A stretch of DNA of 64,000 nt, from NCBI GenBank assembly GCA_036504595.1, contig DASXUX010000081.1, forward strand, positions 385,412 to 449,411, written 5' to 3'. The DNA comes from DASXUX01 sp036504595. Lineage in GTDB: Bacteria; Planctomycetota; SZUA-567; H5-PLA8. Numbering within the stretch: the stretch's first letter is position 1; the number at the start of each line of letters is the position of its first letter. The notes under the pieces were generated by a model. That model ran no database searches and was not told where the DNA came from. It saw nothing but the letters and a program-made list of their open reading frames with translations. Positions 52,222 through 61,313 of this stretch are shown piece after piece. A program made the position numbers and the translations under genes.

Positions 52222-55200
52222 CTACACGGCCGCGGCGGCGGCCGGCGCCGGCGTCCGGTTGAGTTCTTCCAGCACGCGTTTGAATTCGATCGGCATGACC
52301 TTTACGAAGCGGCGCGACTCGATGTCCCATTCGGAAAGGACCTCGGCGGCTCGCGTGCTGCCGGTGGCAGCGGCGTGCTTGCTGATCAGGCCGTGAACGA
52401 GCTCGAGATCTTCAACGGTCAGCTCTTCGAGCGCGACCATGTCGAGGTTGCAGTTCTGGCGGAAGGTGCTGTTGCGATCGAACACGTACGCGATCCCGCC
52501 GCTCATCCCGGCCGCGAAGTTCCGCCCAGTTTCACCGAGCACCACGACGCGGCCGCCGGTCATGTATTCGCAGCCGTGATCGCCGACGCCTTCGACGACC
52601 GCATGGGCTCCGGAGTTGCGGACGCAGAAGCGTTCGCCGACCACGCCGCGGATGAAACATTGGCCGGCGGTGGCTCCGTAAAGGATGACGTTGCCGGCGA
52701 TGATGCTTTGTTCGGGGACGAAGCCCGCGTTCTGAGGCGGCTTGACGATGATCTTGCCGCCGGAGAGGCCCTTGCCGAGATAGTCGTTGGCGTCGCCTTC
52801 GAGAGTCAGCGTTATGCCCGGCGGGACGAACGCGCCGAAGCTTTGGCCGGCCGAACCCTTGAAGCTCAAGCGGATGGTGTCGTCGGGCAGGCCATTTTCG
52901 CCGTGACGGCGAGTCAGTTCGCTGCCAAGCATGGTGCCGACGGTGCGGTTGACGTTCACGATCGGCAGGTCGAGGGCGACGGGCTGCTTGTTTTCCAGCG
53001 CGTCCTTGCAGAGATCGATAATCCGGTTGTCCAGCGACTTCTCGAGGCCGTGGTCCTGAGGAATGGTGCAGTGCAGCGGCGAGTTGTTCTTCGGCACGGG
53101 GCGATGGAATATCTGAGAAAAGTCCAAGCCGCGCGCTTTCCAGTGTGCGACGGCTTTACGCGTGTCGAGTAGTTCGACGTGGCCGATCATTTCGTCAAAG
53201 GTGCGGAAGCCGAGGGCGGCCATTAGTTCGCGGGCTTCTTCGGCGATGTACATCATGAAGTTGATGACGTGTTCGGGCTTGCCGGCGAATTTCTTCCGGA
53301 GCTCCGGATTTTGCGTCGCAATGCCGACCGGGCAGGTGTCGAGTTGGCATTTGCGCATCATGATGCAGCCCGACGAGACCAGCGCCGCGGTCGCGAAGCC
53401 GAATTCTTCGGCGCCCAGCAGCGCGGCGACGATCACGTCGCGGCCGGTTTTGAGCTGGCCGTCGGTCTGAACGATGATGCGGCTGCGCAGGTCGTTGAGC
53501 AGCAACGTCTGCTGCGTTTCGGCCAGGCCGAGTTCCCACGGAACGCCGGCGTGCTTGATGGACGTGAGCGGCGACGCGCCGGTGCCGCCATCGTGGCCGG
53601 CGATCAGCACCACGTCCGCGTGTGCTTTGCTGACGCCCGCGGCGACCGTGCCGACGCCGACTTCAGACACGAGCTTAACGCTGATGCGCGCCTTCGGGTT
53701 GGCGTTCTTCAAATCGAAGATGAGCTGCGCGAGATCTTCGATTGAGTAGATGTCGTGGTGCGGCGGCGGCGAAATAAGCTGCACATGCGGTGTGGAGTGC
53801 CGCGTCTTGGCGATCCACGGATAGACTTTTGCCGCCGGGAGCTGCCCGCCTTCGCCCGGCTTGGCACCCTGCGCCATCTTGATCTGAAGTTCGTGCGAGT
53901 TGACCAGATACATGCTGGTCACGCCGAAACGCGCGGAGGCGACCTGCTTGATGGCGCTCATGCGCGAATCGCCGTTGGCGTCGGGCGTGAAGCGGTCGTA
54001 GTCTTCGCCGCCTTCGCCGGTGTTGCTGCGGCCGCCAATGCGGTTCATGGCGATGGCGAGATTCTCGTGCGCTTCCTTGCTGATCGAGCCATAGGACATC
54101 GCGCCGGTCGCGAAGCGCTTGACGATCTCGCTGGCCGGTTCGACTTCAGCCAGCGGGACGGGCTGGCGTGCGCCGAATTTGAAATCGAAAAGGCCGCGCA
54201 ACGTGTTCAATCGGGCGGACTGATCGTTGACCGACTTGGAATACTCCTTAAAGGTCGCGTAGCTGCTGCTGCGGACGGCGTGCTGAAGTTTCTGGACGGT
54301 CTCGGGATTGAAGAGGTGGTGTTCGCCGTCGCGGCGCCACTGATACTGGCCGCCGACATCGAGTTCTGCGACCGGGACAGCGCGGCTGGGATAGGCGACC
54401 TTGTGGCGCGCGAGCACTTCGGCGGCGATGACATCGAGGCCGATGCCCTGGATGCGCGTGGCGGTGTGCGTGAAGTAGCGGTCCACCAGTTCCTTGTTCA
54501 GGCCGATGGCTTCGAAGATCTGCGCGCCGCGATAGCTGTGGACGGTGCTGATGCCCATCTTGGACATCACCTTCACGACGCCTTTCTTGACGGCCTTGAT
54601 GAAGTTCTTAACGCACGCTTTGTGGTCGAATTCAGGAGGCAGCGTGCCGTCGCGGAGCATGTCATCGATGGTTTCGAAAACGAGATACGGATTGATCGCG
54701 CCGGCGCCGTAGCCGATCAGCAGGGCGAAGTGGTGGACTTCGCGCGGCTCGCCGCTTTCGAGGATCAAGCCGACCTTCGTGCGCAAGCCGCTGCGGACCA
54801 GTTCGTGATGGACGGCCGCAGTAGCGAGCAACGCGGGGACGGGAGCGTGTTCACGATCGACGCCGCGGTCGGAGAGAATGAGGATGCCGAAGCCATCGCG
54901 GGCGGCTTGCACGGATTGCTTGCAGAGCGCATTAACGGCCTGCTGAAGGCCTTTGCCGCCTTCGGCGGCTTCAAAGAGCATGGGCAGGGTTGTGGACTTG
55001 ATGCCGTTGACTGAAACGTGGCGCAGCTTGGCGAGGTCGTCATTGTCCAGCACCGGAGCGTGCAGGATGATCTGGCGGCAGCAATCCGGTCCCGGGCGCA
55101 GAATGTTGCCTTCGGGGCCGGTGGTCGTCTGGACGGAGGTAACCAGTTCTTCGCGGATGGCGTCGAGCGGCGGATTGGTAACCTGCGCGAAGAGCTGCTT

Positions 55201-56775
55201 AAAGTAGCCATAGAGCGGCTGGGGCTTATCGGAAAGGACCGCCAGCGGTGCGTCGTTGCCCATCGAGCCGATGGCTTCTTCGCCTTTGGTGACCATCGGT
55301 GGGAGGATGATCTTCAGGTCTTCGAGCGTGTAGCCGAAGGCCTGCTGGCGGTGGAAGACGGTCGAATGGTCGGGCTCCGGCAGGTGCGGGGCGTCGGGCA
55401 GTTCGTCGAGCGTGACGAGGTTTTCTTTGAGCCACTGGCCGTAGGGCTGCTGAGTGGCGATCTTATGCTTCAGTTCAGCATCGTCGATGATCCGGCCTTC
55501 GCTCAGGTCGATGAGGAACATTTTTCCGGGCTGAAGCCGGCCTTTGAAGGCGATGTTTTCCGGCGCGAGGTCGGGAAGCACGCCGACTTCGGAAGCCATG
55601 ATGACGAGGTCGTCTTTGGTGACGTAGTAGCGGGAGGGGCGCAGGCCGTTGCGGTCGAGCGTCGCGCCGACGACCTTGCCGTCGGTGAAGGCGACGGACG
55701 CGGGGCCGTCCCAGGGTTCCATCATGCAGGCGTGGAACTGATAGAAGTCTTTCTTCTCCTGGCTCATGGAGGCGTGGCCGGACCAGGCTTCGGGGATGAG
55801 CATCATCATGGCGTGCGGCAGGGAGCGGCCGCACATAACGAGCAGTTCCAGCGCGTTGTCGAGGATCATTGAATCCGAACCGTGCTCGTTGAGCACGGGC
55901 ATCAGCTTCTGGATTTCTTCCTGGCTGAATGCCTCGCATTCGAAGAGGGCCTGGCGGGCTCGCATCCAGTTGATGTTGCCGCGGAGCGTGTTGATTTCGC
56001 CGTTGTGCGCCAGGTAGCGGAAGGGGTGCGCAAGATCCCAGGTCGGGAACGTGTTGGTGCTGAAGCGTTGATGGACCAGGGCGAGGGCCGATTCGACCAT
56101 CGGATTGGAGAGATCGGGATAGAACTCTTCTATCTGGCTGGCGATGAGCATTCCCTTATAGACGATGGTGCTACAGGAGAGGCTGGGGATGTAGAAGTAC
56201 TTGAAGTTAGGCATCCCCGAGTGCTTGACGGCGTGTTCGATGCGTTTGCGAATGATGTACAGTTTGCGTTCAAAGGCCTCGTCGGTCTGGAGATTATCGC
56301 TGCGGCCGATGAAGATCTGACGAATGTCGGGTTCGACTTCGCGCGCGGTGTGCCCCAATTTGGCATGGTTCTGCGGGACGTTGCGCCAGCCGAGAACAAC
56401 CTGTCCTTCGGCGTGGACGATTTCCTCAAACATGTTCTGGCAGCGCAGCCGCTGGCTGATTTCGGGCGGCATGAAGACCAGGCCGGTGCCGTAAGCGCCG
56501 GGTTCGGGGAGCGGGATGGGGAATCCAAGATCTCGGCATTCGCGGGCGAAAAAGATGTGTGGGATTTGGATAAGGATTCCAGCGCCGTCGCCGGTGTTGG
56601 CTTCACAGCCGGTCGCACCCCGGTGGAGCAGATTTACCAAGACCTGCAGTGCTTTCTTTACGATGTCGTGTGACTTTTGCCCTTTAATATGGGCCACAAA
56701 GCCCACGCCGCAGGCATCGTGTTCGTGCTGCGGGTCGTAAAGTCCTTGCGCCTGTGGTAGTCCCTGGTGTTCCAT
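52222..56775 (-). CDS. gltB: Glutamate synthase large subunit
   Basis: A 1,517-residue multidomain enzyme of normal length. An N-terminal class II glutaminase has its nucleophile Cys22 in HDACGVGF. The central and FMN-binding domains follow, with 3Fe-4S ligands in CIMMRKCQLDTCPVGIATQ (about 1137-1150). The C-terminal GXGXG beta-helix is seen in YGATAGQCFIRGVVGERF and HAVVEGVGDHGCEYMTGG. Cys22 is exposed by removal of about 21 residues, as in the family. It makes two glutamates from glutamine and 2-oxoglutarate with GltD. GAGGTGG lies 4 bases before the ATG. Divergent LysR upstream. Confidence 0.96.
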   Translation of the reverse strand: MEHQGLPQAQGLYDPQHEHDACGVGFVAHIKGQKSHDIVKKALQVLVNLLHRGATGCEANTGDGAGILIQIPHIFFARECRDLGFPIPLPEPGAYGTGLVFMPPEISQRLRCQNMFEEIVHAEGQVVLGWRNVPQNHAKLGHTAREVEPDIRQIFIGRSDNLQTDEAFERKLYIIRKRIEHAVKHSGMPNFKYFYIPSLSCSTIVYKGMLIASQIEEFYPDLSNPMVESALALVHQRFSTNTFPTWDLAHPFRYLAHNGEINTLRGNINWMRARQALFECEAFSQEEIQKLMPVLNEHGSDSMILDNALELLVMCGRSLPHAMMMLIPEAWSGHASMSQEKKDFYQFHACMMEPWDGPASVAFTDGKVVGATLDRNGLRPSRYYVTKDDLVIMASEVGVLPDLAPENIAFKGRLQPGKMFLIDLSEGRIIDDAELKHKIATQQPYGQWLKENLVTLDELPDAPHLPEPDHSTVFHRQQAFGYTLEDLKIILPPMVTKGEEAIGSMGNDAPLAVLSDKPQPLYGYFKQLFAQVTNPPLDAIREELVTSVQTTTGPEGNILRPGPDCCRQIILHAPVLDNDDLAKLRHVSVNGIKSTTLPMLFEAAEGGKGLQQAVNALCKQSVQAARDGFGILILSDRGVDREHAPVPALLATAAVHHELVRSGLRTKVGLILESGEPREVHHFALLIGYGAGAINPYLVFETIDDMLRDGTLPPEFDHKACVKNFIKAVKKGVVKVMSKMGISTVHSYRGAQIFEAIGLNKELVDRYFTHTATRIQGIGLDVIAAEVLARHKVAYPSRAVPVAELDVGGQYQWRRDGEHHLFNPETVQKLQHAVRSSSYATFKEYSKSVNDQSARLNTLRGLFDFKFGARQPVPLAEVEPASEIVKRFATGAMSYGSISKEAHENLAIAMNRIGGRSNTGEGGEDYDRFTPDANGDSRMSAIKQVASARFGVTSMYLVNSHELQIKMAQGAKPGEGGQLPAAKVYPWIAKTRHSTPHVQLISPPPHHDIYSIEDLAQLIFDLKNANPKARISVKLVSEVGVGTVAAGVSKAHADVVLIAGHDGGTGASPLTSIKHAGVPWELGLAETQQTLLLNDLRSRIIVQTDGQLKTGRDVIVAALLGAEEFGFATAALVSSGCIMMRKCQLDTCPVGIATQNPELRKKFAGKPEHVINFMMYIAEEARELMAALGFRTFDEMIGHVELLDTRKAVAHWKARGLDFSQIFHRPVPKNNSPLHCTIPQDHGLEKSLDNRIIDLCKDALENKQPVALDLPIVNVNRTVGTMLGSELTRRHGENGLPDDTIRLSFKGSAGQSFGAFVPPGITLTLEGDANDYLGKGLSGGKIIVKPPQNAGFVPEQSIIAGNVILYGATAGQCFIRGVVGERFCVRNSGAHAVVEGVGDHGCEYMTGGRVVVLGETGRNFAAGMSGGIAYVFDRNSTFRQNCNLDMVALEELTVEDLELVHGLISKHAAATGSTRAAEVLSEWDIESRRFVKVMPIEFKRVLEELNRTPAPAAAAAV

Positions 56776-56904
56776 CTGCCCACCTCAATCCTTCGGGCCG
56801 TCAAAACCGGCCTTGTTCTACTTTTCCCGCGTTTACTGCGGGTACAACTTCTGGTTCACCCCTCAAATGCTTTGCCTACTGCATGTTCGGCCTTCAGAAG
56901 AAAG

Positions 56905-56932
56905 AACATACACAAGATGTCACTATTATCAA
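56905..56932 (-). promoter_or_regulatory. Candidate gltB promoter
   Basis: On the minus strand TTGATA (56932-56927), 16 bases, then TATGTT (56910-56905), in the AT-rich part of the gap. It would give a leader of about 125 bases. Consensus match is moderate. Confidence 0.35.
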
Positions 56933-56957
56933 CACTAAATCCCAAAATCTATATAGT

Positions 56958-56972
56958 ATAAGCGTAGCTTAT
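56958..56972. promoter_or_regulatory. LysR-type dyad ATAAGC-GTA-GCTTAT between gltB and lysR
   Basis: A perfect 6-bp inverted repeat with a 3-base spacer, containing the T-N11-A form of LysR operators. It lies in the 334-bp shared gap (56776-57109), about 140 bp before the LysR start and upstream of the candidate gltB promoter. The rest of the gap shows no gene or repeat. Confidence 0.55.
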
Positions 56973-57109
56973 GATGTACACCGGCGCTTGGCCGACGCGC
57001 CTCGTGAAGTTATGCACGTGCAGCGATTTATAAGACCTGCCGGGAGAGTGCATGCCTTCAGGGTCTTTGCTTGCCGCCGAAACGTTGCGTCGCGTATGAT
57101 GGGGGGACC

Positions 57110-58015
57110 ATGAATCTCGAAACGCTTAGGCTTTACACGGATATTGTGCGGTTGCAGAGTTTCTCGCGGGGAGCTCGAGCGAACCAGGTGACGCAGTCGG
57201 CGGCGAGCCAGGCGATCGCGCAGCTTGAGCATGGCCTGGGCGTGCAGCTCATCGACCGCAGCAAGCGCCCGTTCGCGATCACGCCGCAGGGGCAGCGTTA
57301 CTACGAAGGAGTGCGCTCCTTATTGAGCGACTACCGCAAGCTGGAAGCGGAGATGAAGCGCGCCAGCACGTCGGTGACGGGCCAGGTTCGCGTCGCGGCG
57401 ATTTACTCGGTGGGGCTGTACGATCTAGGGCGGCACATGCGGCGGTTCATGTCGCAGTATCCGCAGGCGAAGGTGCGGCTGGAATTTTTGCGGCCGAATA
57501 AGGTGTATGACGCGGTGGCCGCGGAAGAAGCCGACATTGGGATCATGTCATACCCGAAGCGCGACCGGACGGTAACGGTCATTCCGTGGCGTTCCGAGAA
57601 AATGGTGTTTGTTTGCCATCCGAGCCACCGGCTGGCGACGCGGCATATCATCAGCGCTCCGGATCTGGCCGGCGAGAACTTCATCGCGTTCGATGCAGAC
57701 TTGCCGATTCGAAAGGCGATCGATCGTTCCCTGAAGCAGCATCGTTCGCATGTGAACGTGGTGATGGAGTTCGACAACATTGAGACGATGAAGCAGGCGG
57801 TCGAGGTCGGATCGGGCGTGTCGATCTTGCCGGAGCCCACCGTGCGGCGCGCGGCGGATGGGATTCGCATGGTGGCCGTGCAGCTTTCGATGCCGGAGCT
57901 GGTGCGACCGGTGGGGATCATCTACCGGCGACAGAAGCCGCTGACCCCGGCGGTGCAGAACTTCATCAAGCTGCTGCAGGGCGTCGAGAATCGGGAACAG
58001 GCGGCGAGGGCGTAG
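57110..58015 (+). CDS. LysR-family transcriptional regulator
   Basis: A 301-residue LysR-type protein. Residues 1-60 are the winged helix-turn-helix (MNLETLRLYTDIVRLQSFSR, NQVTQSAASQAIAQLEHGLG). About 88-295 are the periplasmic-binding-like effector domain (VRVAAIYSVGLYDLGRHMRR). ATG 57110 follows GGGGGG-ACC. Divergence from gltB parallels B. subtilis gltC-gltA, so nitrogen or carbon control of gltB is likely (inference). The effector is not readable from sequence. Confidence 0.9.
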   Translation: MNLETLRLYTDIVRLQSFSRGARANQVTQSAASQAIAQLEHGLGVQLIDRSKRPFAITPQGQRYYEGVRSLLSDYRKLEAEMKRASTSVTGQVRVAAIYSVGLYDLGRHMRRFMSQYPQAKVRLEFLRPNKVYDAVAAEEADIGIMSYPKRDRTVTVIPWRSEKMVFVCHPSHRLATRHIISAPDLAGENFIAFDADLPIRKAIDRSLKQHRSHVNVVMEFDNIETMKQAVEVGSGVSILPEPTVRRAADGIRMVAVQLSMPELVRPVGIIYRRQKPLTPAVQNFIKLLQGVENREQAARA

Positions 58016-58174
58016 CTCGAGGAATGGTGGAGACTGAGTGGTTGGCAAAAGAGCCAATAGGCTAAATGCGCTGAGTAGAAGGCGGTGGTTGGACGCGCGG
58101 CGCTTTTGGGTATGCTTTCGTCTAGCGATTGCCACAAAGTTTAGGTCCAGCATTTTGAGATCAAGGAGGAACGT

Positions 58175-59413
58175 ATGAACTGTGTGCGAACTGCCGCGAC
58201 GATCTTGTGGGCACTGTTGCTGGGCGGCGCGCTTTGGCCGGCTGTGGCCCGGGCGTCCAACGTGCCCGGCGAAGGGCCGATCAAGTTCATTGACATTACG
58301 GAATTCACCGCGACGCCCAATCCGTCGCAGGTGAACGAGGCCGTCAACTTCTTCGGCGCCATGAAGACCAATGAAGGGAAGGATGAGCTGTCTGTGTCGA
58401 TTGTCTTTGGTGATGGAACATCCGATTTTATCCAAGGCGCAGACATTCCGTCTTCGCTGAAGGGCGGCGTCCCGCACACTTACAGCAAAGCCGGCGTCTT
58501 TGTGGCCACCGTGACGGTGCAGACGCCGATGCGAAGCGCATCGGCCACGCTGTACATCGTGGTTGGGCGCGGCACGGTCGTGAACCAGACTAACGGGATG
58601 ATTGTCACGGCCACGGACATCAACGGGCTGCCGCGCGAAGCGGCGCCGCGGTATTCCGGCGGGACCGTAAACCTGGACATCGTCCCGTCGCGCGCAGGCG
58701 GTAATTCGGCGAGCACCGACTTTGGCGACGGCTCGGCAACCTTCACAGGAACGAAGGCTCAGCACAAGTATGTTGGCAGTGGCCTTTACGTGGCCACCAG
58801 CACCGGCCTGAGCGGTTCGACGCCGGTGGGCAAAGTGCGTAAGGTGGTGAACATCAGCGGCAAAGATGCCGGTGATTCCGGAGCGCTCGCCGATCCAACG
58901 AATGCCAGCATCACGATCAAGAAAGTGCAGGGCAAGGTCAGCTTCAGCGGCGACAAGGCCGACTCGCTGTCGTTCAGCGGCACGGTTCAGCTTCCGGCCG
59001 GGTTCAATCTGGCGCGGCCGGGCGGGCACACGCTGTCGATCGGCGTGGGCAACATTGTGGACACCGTGGCGATTGACGAGAAAGGCAAAGCCACTCTGCC
59101 GGGCGATAAGAAACGCATCACCAAAGCCAAGATCAAGTGGCCGAAGACGGGCGCCGACATCGCGCAGATCGACGTGACGTATAGCCTGGCGGGCCTGGTG
59201 AACCTGGGCTTGGATACCGAAGGCATCACGTCAACGCGGCGCAGCGACGAAAGCAACATGACGACTCTGGCGCGACAAGTGCAAGTTGACATGCTGGTGG
59301 ATGGGGCGCCTTATGAGACGCTCATCCCGGTCAAGTACAAACTGAAGACCGACAAGAAGACCGGCACGGCGCAGGCGGGACAGTTCGATTACCTGCCGTC
59401 GCGGGCGAAGTGA
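58175..59413 (+). CDS. Exported protein with two PKD-like domains
   Basis: A 412-residue protein with a signal peptide (to about 27). Two PKD-like repeats follow: SIVFGDGTSDF ... HTYSKAGVFVATVTV (about 70-130) and STDFGDGSATFTG ... HKYVGSGLYVATS (about 170-215). A beta-rich C-terminal region (about 240-405) with charged repeats (KVQGKVSFSGDKADSLSFSG) comes after. PKD domains mediate binding at the cell surface. AAGGAGG lies 5 bases before the ATG. No enzymatic motif. Confidence 0.8.
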   Translation: MNCVRTAATILWALLLGGALWPAVARASNVPGEGPIKFIDITEFTATPNPSQVNEAVNFFGAMKTNEGKDELSVSIVFGDGTSDFIQGADIPSSLKGGVPHTYSKAGVFVATVTVQTPMRSASATLYIVVGRGTVVNQTNGMIVTATDINGLPREAAPRYSGGTVNLDIVPSRAGGNSASTDFGDGSATFTGTKAQHKYVGSGLYVATSTGLSGSTPVGKVRKVVNISGKDAGDSGALADPTNASITIKKVQGKVSFSGDKADSLSFSGTVQLPAGFNLARPGGHTLSIGVGNIVDTVAIDEKGKATLPGDKKRITKAKIKWPKTGADIAQIDVTYSLAGLVNLGLDTEGITSTRRSDESNMTTLARQVQVDMLVDGAPYETLIPVKYKLKTDKKTGTAQAGQFDYLPSRAK

Positions 59414-59427
59414 ACGAAAATAAGTTC

Positions 59428-59460
59428 AGGAGTCGAGGAGTCGCGAGTCCAGAAGTCGAT
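59428..59460 (+). repeat. Degenerate AGTC tandem repeat (7-8 bp period)
   Basis: AGTC recurs every 7-8 bases (AGTCGAGG, AGTCGCG, AGTCCAGA, AGTCGA) in the gap before riboflavin synthase. Confidence 0.65.
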
Positions 59461-59505
59461 GGTTCGCAGGTTTCGCAGGCAACGAACCTGCGGTAAGATG
59501 CGCGT

Positions 59506-60171
59506 ATGTTCACAGGACTGATCCAACACATCGGGACGGTTCAATCGATTGCCAGCGCCGCCGGGGGCGGGGCGCGGCTGTCGATTGACATTGGGCCGCT
59601 GGCGGAGCGAAGCCGCTTGGGCGACTCGGTGGCCATTGACGGCTGTTGCCTCACGATTTCGGAATTTAACGGCAGCGTTGCGTCTTTTGATGCGGTGCCG
59701 GAATCGTTGCGGCGGACCACGCTGGGCGGTTTACGAAGCGGGTCGCGTGTGAACCTGGAGTGCGCTCTGCTACCGGGGTCGCCGTTGGGCGGGCATTTTG
59801 TGCAAGGGCACATCGACACGACGGCGATTGTCGAGCGCGCGGTGGAAGGCGGGCGCTGGGCGGAGTGGCATTTCCGGCTGGAAGAGATCGCATATGCCGA
59901 GCAGATCGTCGAGAAGGGCTCGATCGCGATAGATGGTATCAGCTTGACCGTCGCCGGGCGCGACGCGAAAGCCGGCACATTCTGGGTCGCCCTCATACCG
60001 GAGACGCTGGCGCGCACGACGCTTCCCAGCAAGAAGACAGGCGCGAGAACAAATATCGAAACGGACATTTTGGGAAAGTATGTTCTAGCCGCGCTGAAGG
60101 CGCATCTCGGCCAGACGGCCGCGAAGCCGTTTGGCTTGGATGAGCAGAAGTTGCGGGAACTGGGATATTAA
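59506..60171 (+). CDS. ribE: Riboflavin synthase, alpha chain
   Basis: A 221-residue protein with two homologous beta-barrels. The first begins MFTGLIQHIGTVQSI, and SVAIDGCCLTISEF is its ligand loop. The second begins GGHFVQGHIDTTA and has GSIAIDGISLTV. The family dismutates two 6,7-dimethyl-8-ribityllumazines to riboflavin. Length is close to the usual 200-220. No other rib gene or FMN riboswitch is in the 92-bp upstream gap. Confidence 0.94.
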   Translation: MFTGLIQHIGTVQSIASAAGGGARLSIDIGPLAERSRLGDSVAIDGCCLTISEFNGSVASFDAVPESLRRTTLGGLRSGSRVNLECALLPGSPLGGHFVQGHIDTTAIVERAVEGGRWAEWHFRLEEIAYAEQIVEKGSIAIDGISLTVAGRDAKAGTFWVALIPETLARTTLPSKKTGARTNIETDILGKYVLAALKAHLGQTAAKPFGLDEQKLRELGY

Positions 60172-60172
60172 C

Positions 60173-60203
60173 GAATTCAGAATTCAGAACGCAGGATTCA
60201 GAG
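60173..60203 (+). repeat. Heptamer tandem repeat (GAATTCA type)
   Basis: GAATTCA, GAATTCA, GAACGCA, GGATTCA just after the riboflavin synthase stop. Confidence 0.75.
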
Positions 60204-60309
60204 TTTCTCGCACAGCAGATTTCTGTTGACGCTGGCGAATTGTGCCGATATTACTTTGTAGGGCAAAGTGAAGGCCGCTTTGCCGCCGAGCTCTGCAAGG
60301 AGGAATCAG

Positions 60310-60918
60310 GTGCTTTTGCCGACACCGTTGGCTCAGGACGAGGCGCTGCACGCGCTGGCCGAGATTCGGTCGGTGATCGACCGCAGCGCGCGGTACTCCA
60401 CCTTCTCGGCGCTATCCGGATTGTTGGCAGGAGTCGCGGCGCTGGTGGGGAGCGGCGGCTGCGGGCTGATGGTCGGCTTTCCGGGCGCGCGGCCGGAAAA
60501 CGGGCTGCCGTTCGTGCTGGTGTGGGCGGTGGTGTTTGTGGCTGCCGCCGTTTCTCTGGCGGTGCTGACGACGATGAAGGCTCGACAGCGCGGGGAGCCG
60601 GTCTGGACGCCGATTGCGCGCACGGCCGCTTCGGCGCTGGTTGGCCCGGGGCTTGCCGGGCTTGCGGCGAGTATGGTTCTGGTGCAAACGGGGCGTTTTG
60701 AGCTTTTGGCTGGCGTGTGGCTGCTGCTGTATGGCTGCGGGTTTTGGAGCGTCAGTTTCTTTGCGCCCTTGTTTCTACGCTGGCTGGGCGGCGGGTTCAT
60801 GATTCTGGGAATGGCGGCCTGGATGCGGCCGGAGCAGAGCGCGCTCTGTCTGGGGCTTGGCTTCGGGCTATTGCATCTGGTGTTTGCTGTGATTGTTCTG
60901 GCGAGGTACCAAAAATGA
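60310..60918 (+). CDS. Integral membrane protein, unknown function
   Basis: A 202-residue protein with five or six hydrophobic segments (about 32-55, 68-95, 108-140, 145-165, 172-195) after a short soluble N-terminus (DEALHALAEIRSVIDRSARY). The GTG at 60310 follows AGGAGG; the longer frame starting at 60268 is not needed. Its stop overlaps the start of the regulator gene (ATGA at 60915-60918), so the two are probably translated together and act together. Confidence 0.78.
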   Translation: MLLPTPLAQDEALHALAEIRSVIDRSARYSTFSALSGLLAGVAALVGSGGCGLMVGFPGARPENGLPFVLVWAVVFVAAAVSLAVLTTMKARQRGEPVWTPIARTAASALVGPGLAGLAASMVLVQTGRFELLAGVWLLLYGCGFWSVSFFAPLFLRWLGGGFMILGMAAWMRPEQSALCLGLGFGLLHLVFAVIVLARYQK

Positions 60919-61295
60919 AAACCGCAACGGAAACACGGTGGGGCCGGCGTCCCTGCCGGCCGGCACGGAGGCCGGCCCCACCGGCCCGGCCGGACTTGGT
61001 TCGGCTGGATCCGGTGATACACGAACGCACGCGTCTGACGATCCTGACGCTGCTTTCCACGACCACGGACCCGGGGTATTCGTTCTCCGATCTGCGGGAT
61101 GTGCTGCATCTCACGGACGGCAATCTGATGGCGCATTTGCGGACACTCGAAGAGGCAGAATTGATCGAGCGTGTAAAAGAGGGTGCCGGCCGAGCCAGCA
61201 GCACGACAATTGCGTTAAGCGCCAGCGGGCGCAAAGCCTTCAGCAGCTATCTGGAGCAACTCGAACAACTGGTGCGCGCCGCGCGGTCAAAATAA
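60915..61295 (+). CDS. Winged-helix transcriptional regulator with element B-encoded N-terminus
   Basis: A 126-residue protein. From about residue 34 it is a small winged helix (IHERTRLTILTLL, FSDLRDVLHLTDGNLMAHLR, IERVKEGAGRASSTTIALS) of the HTH_34/MarR-like type that regulates membrane-protein partners. Residues 8-26 (RWGRRPCRPARRPAPPARP) come from an in-frame element B (60938-60982), giving an arginine/proline-rich tail the family lacks. The ATG overlaps the membrane protein gene's stop, so this start is favoured; GTG at 61015 is a native-like alternative without the insert. Confidence 0.8.
   Translation: MKTATETRWGRRPCRPARRPAPPARPDLVRLDPVIHERTRLTILTLLSTTTDPGYSFSDLRDVLHLTDGNLMAHLRTLEEAELIERVKEGAGRASSTTIALSASGRKAFSSYLEQLEQLVRAARSK
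60938..60982. repeat. Complete element B in the regulator gene
   Basis: 12-bp arms GGTGGGGCCGGC / GCCGGCCCCACC flank a CCGGCCGG centre. Opposite orientation to the URO-D copy relative to its gene, yet still open in frame. Confidence 0.85.
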
Positions 61296-61313
61296 CTGAA
61301 CTGGAACCCTGAA

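Noticed and set aside
59414..59505. FMN riboswitch before riboflavin synthase
   Set aside because: The gap is only 92 bp and holds a tandem repeat; none of the conserved RFN helices are seen.
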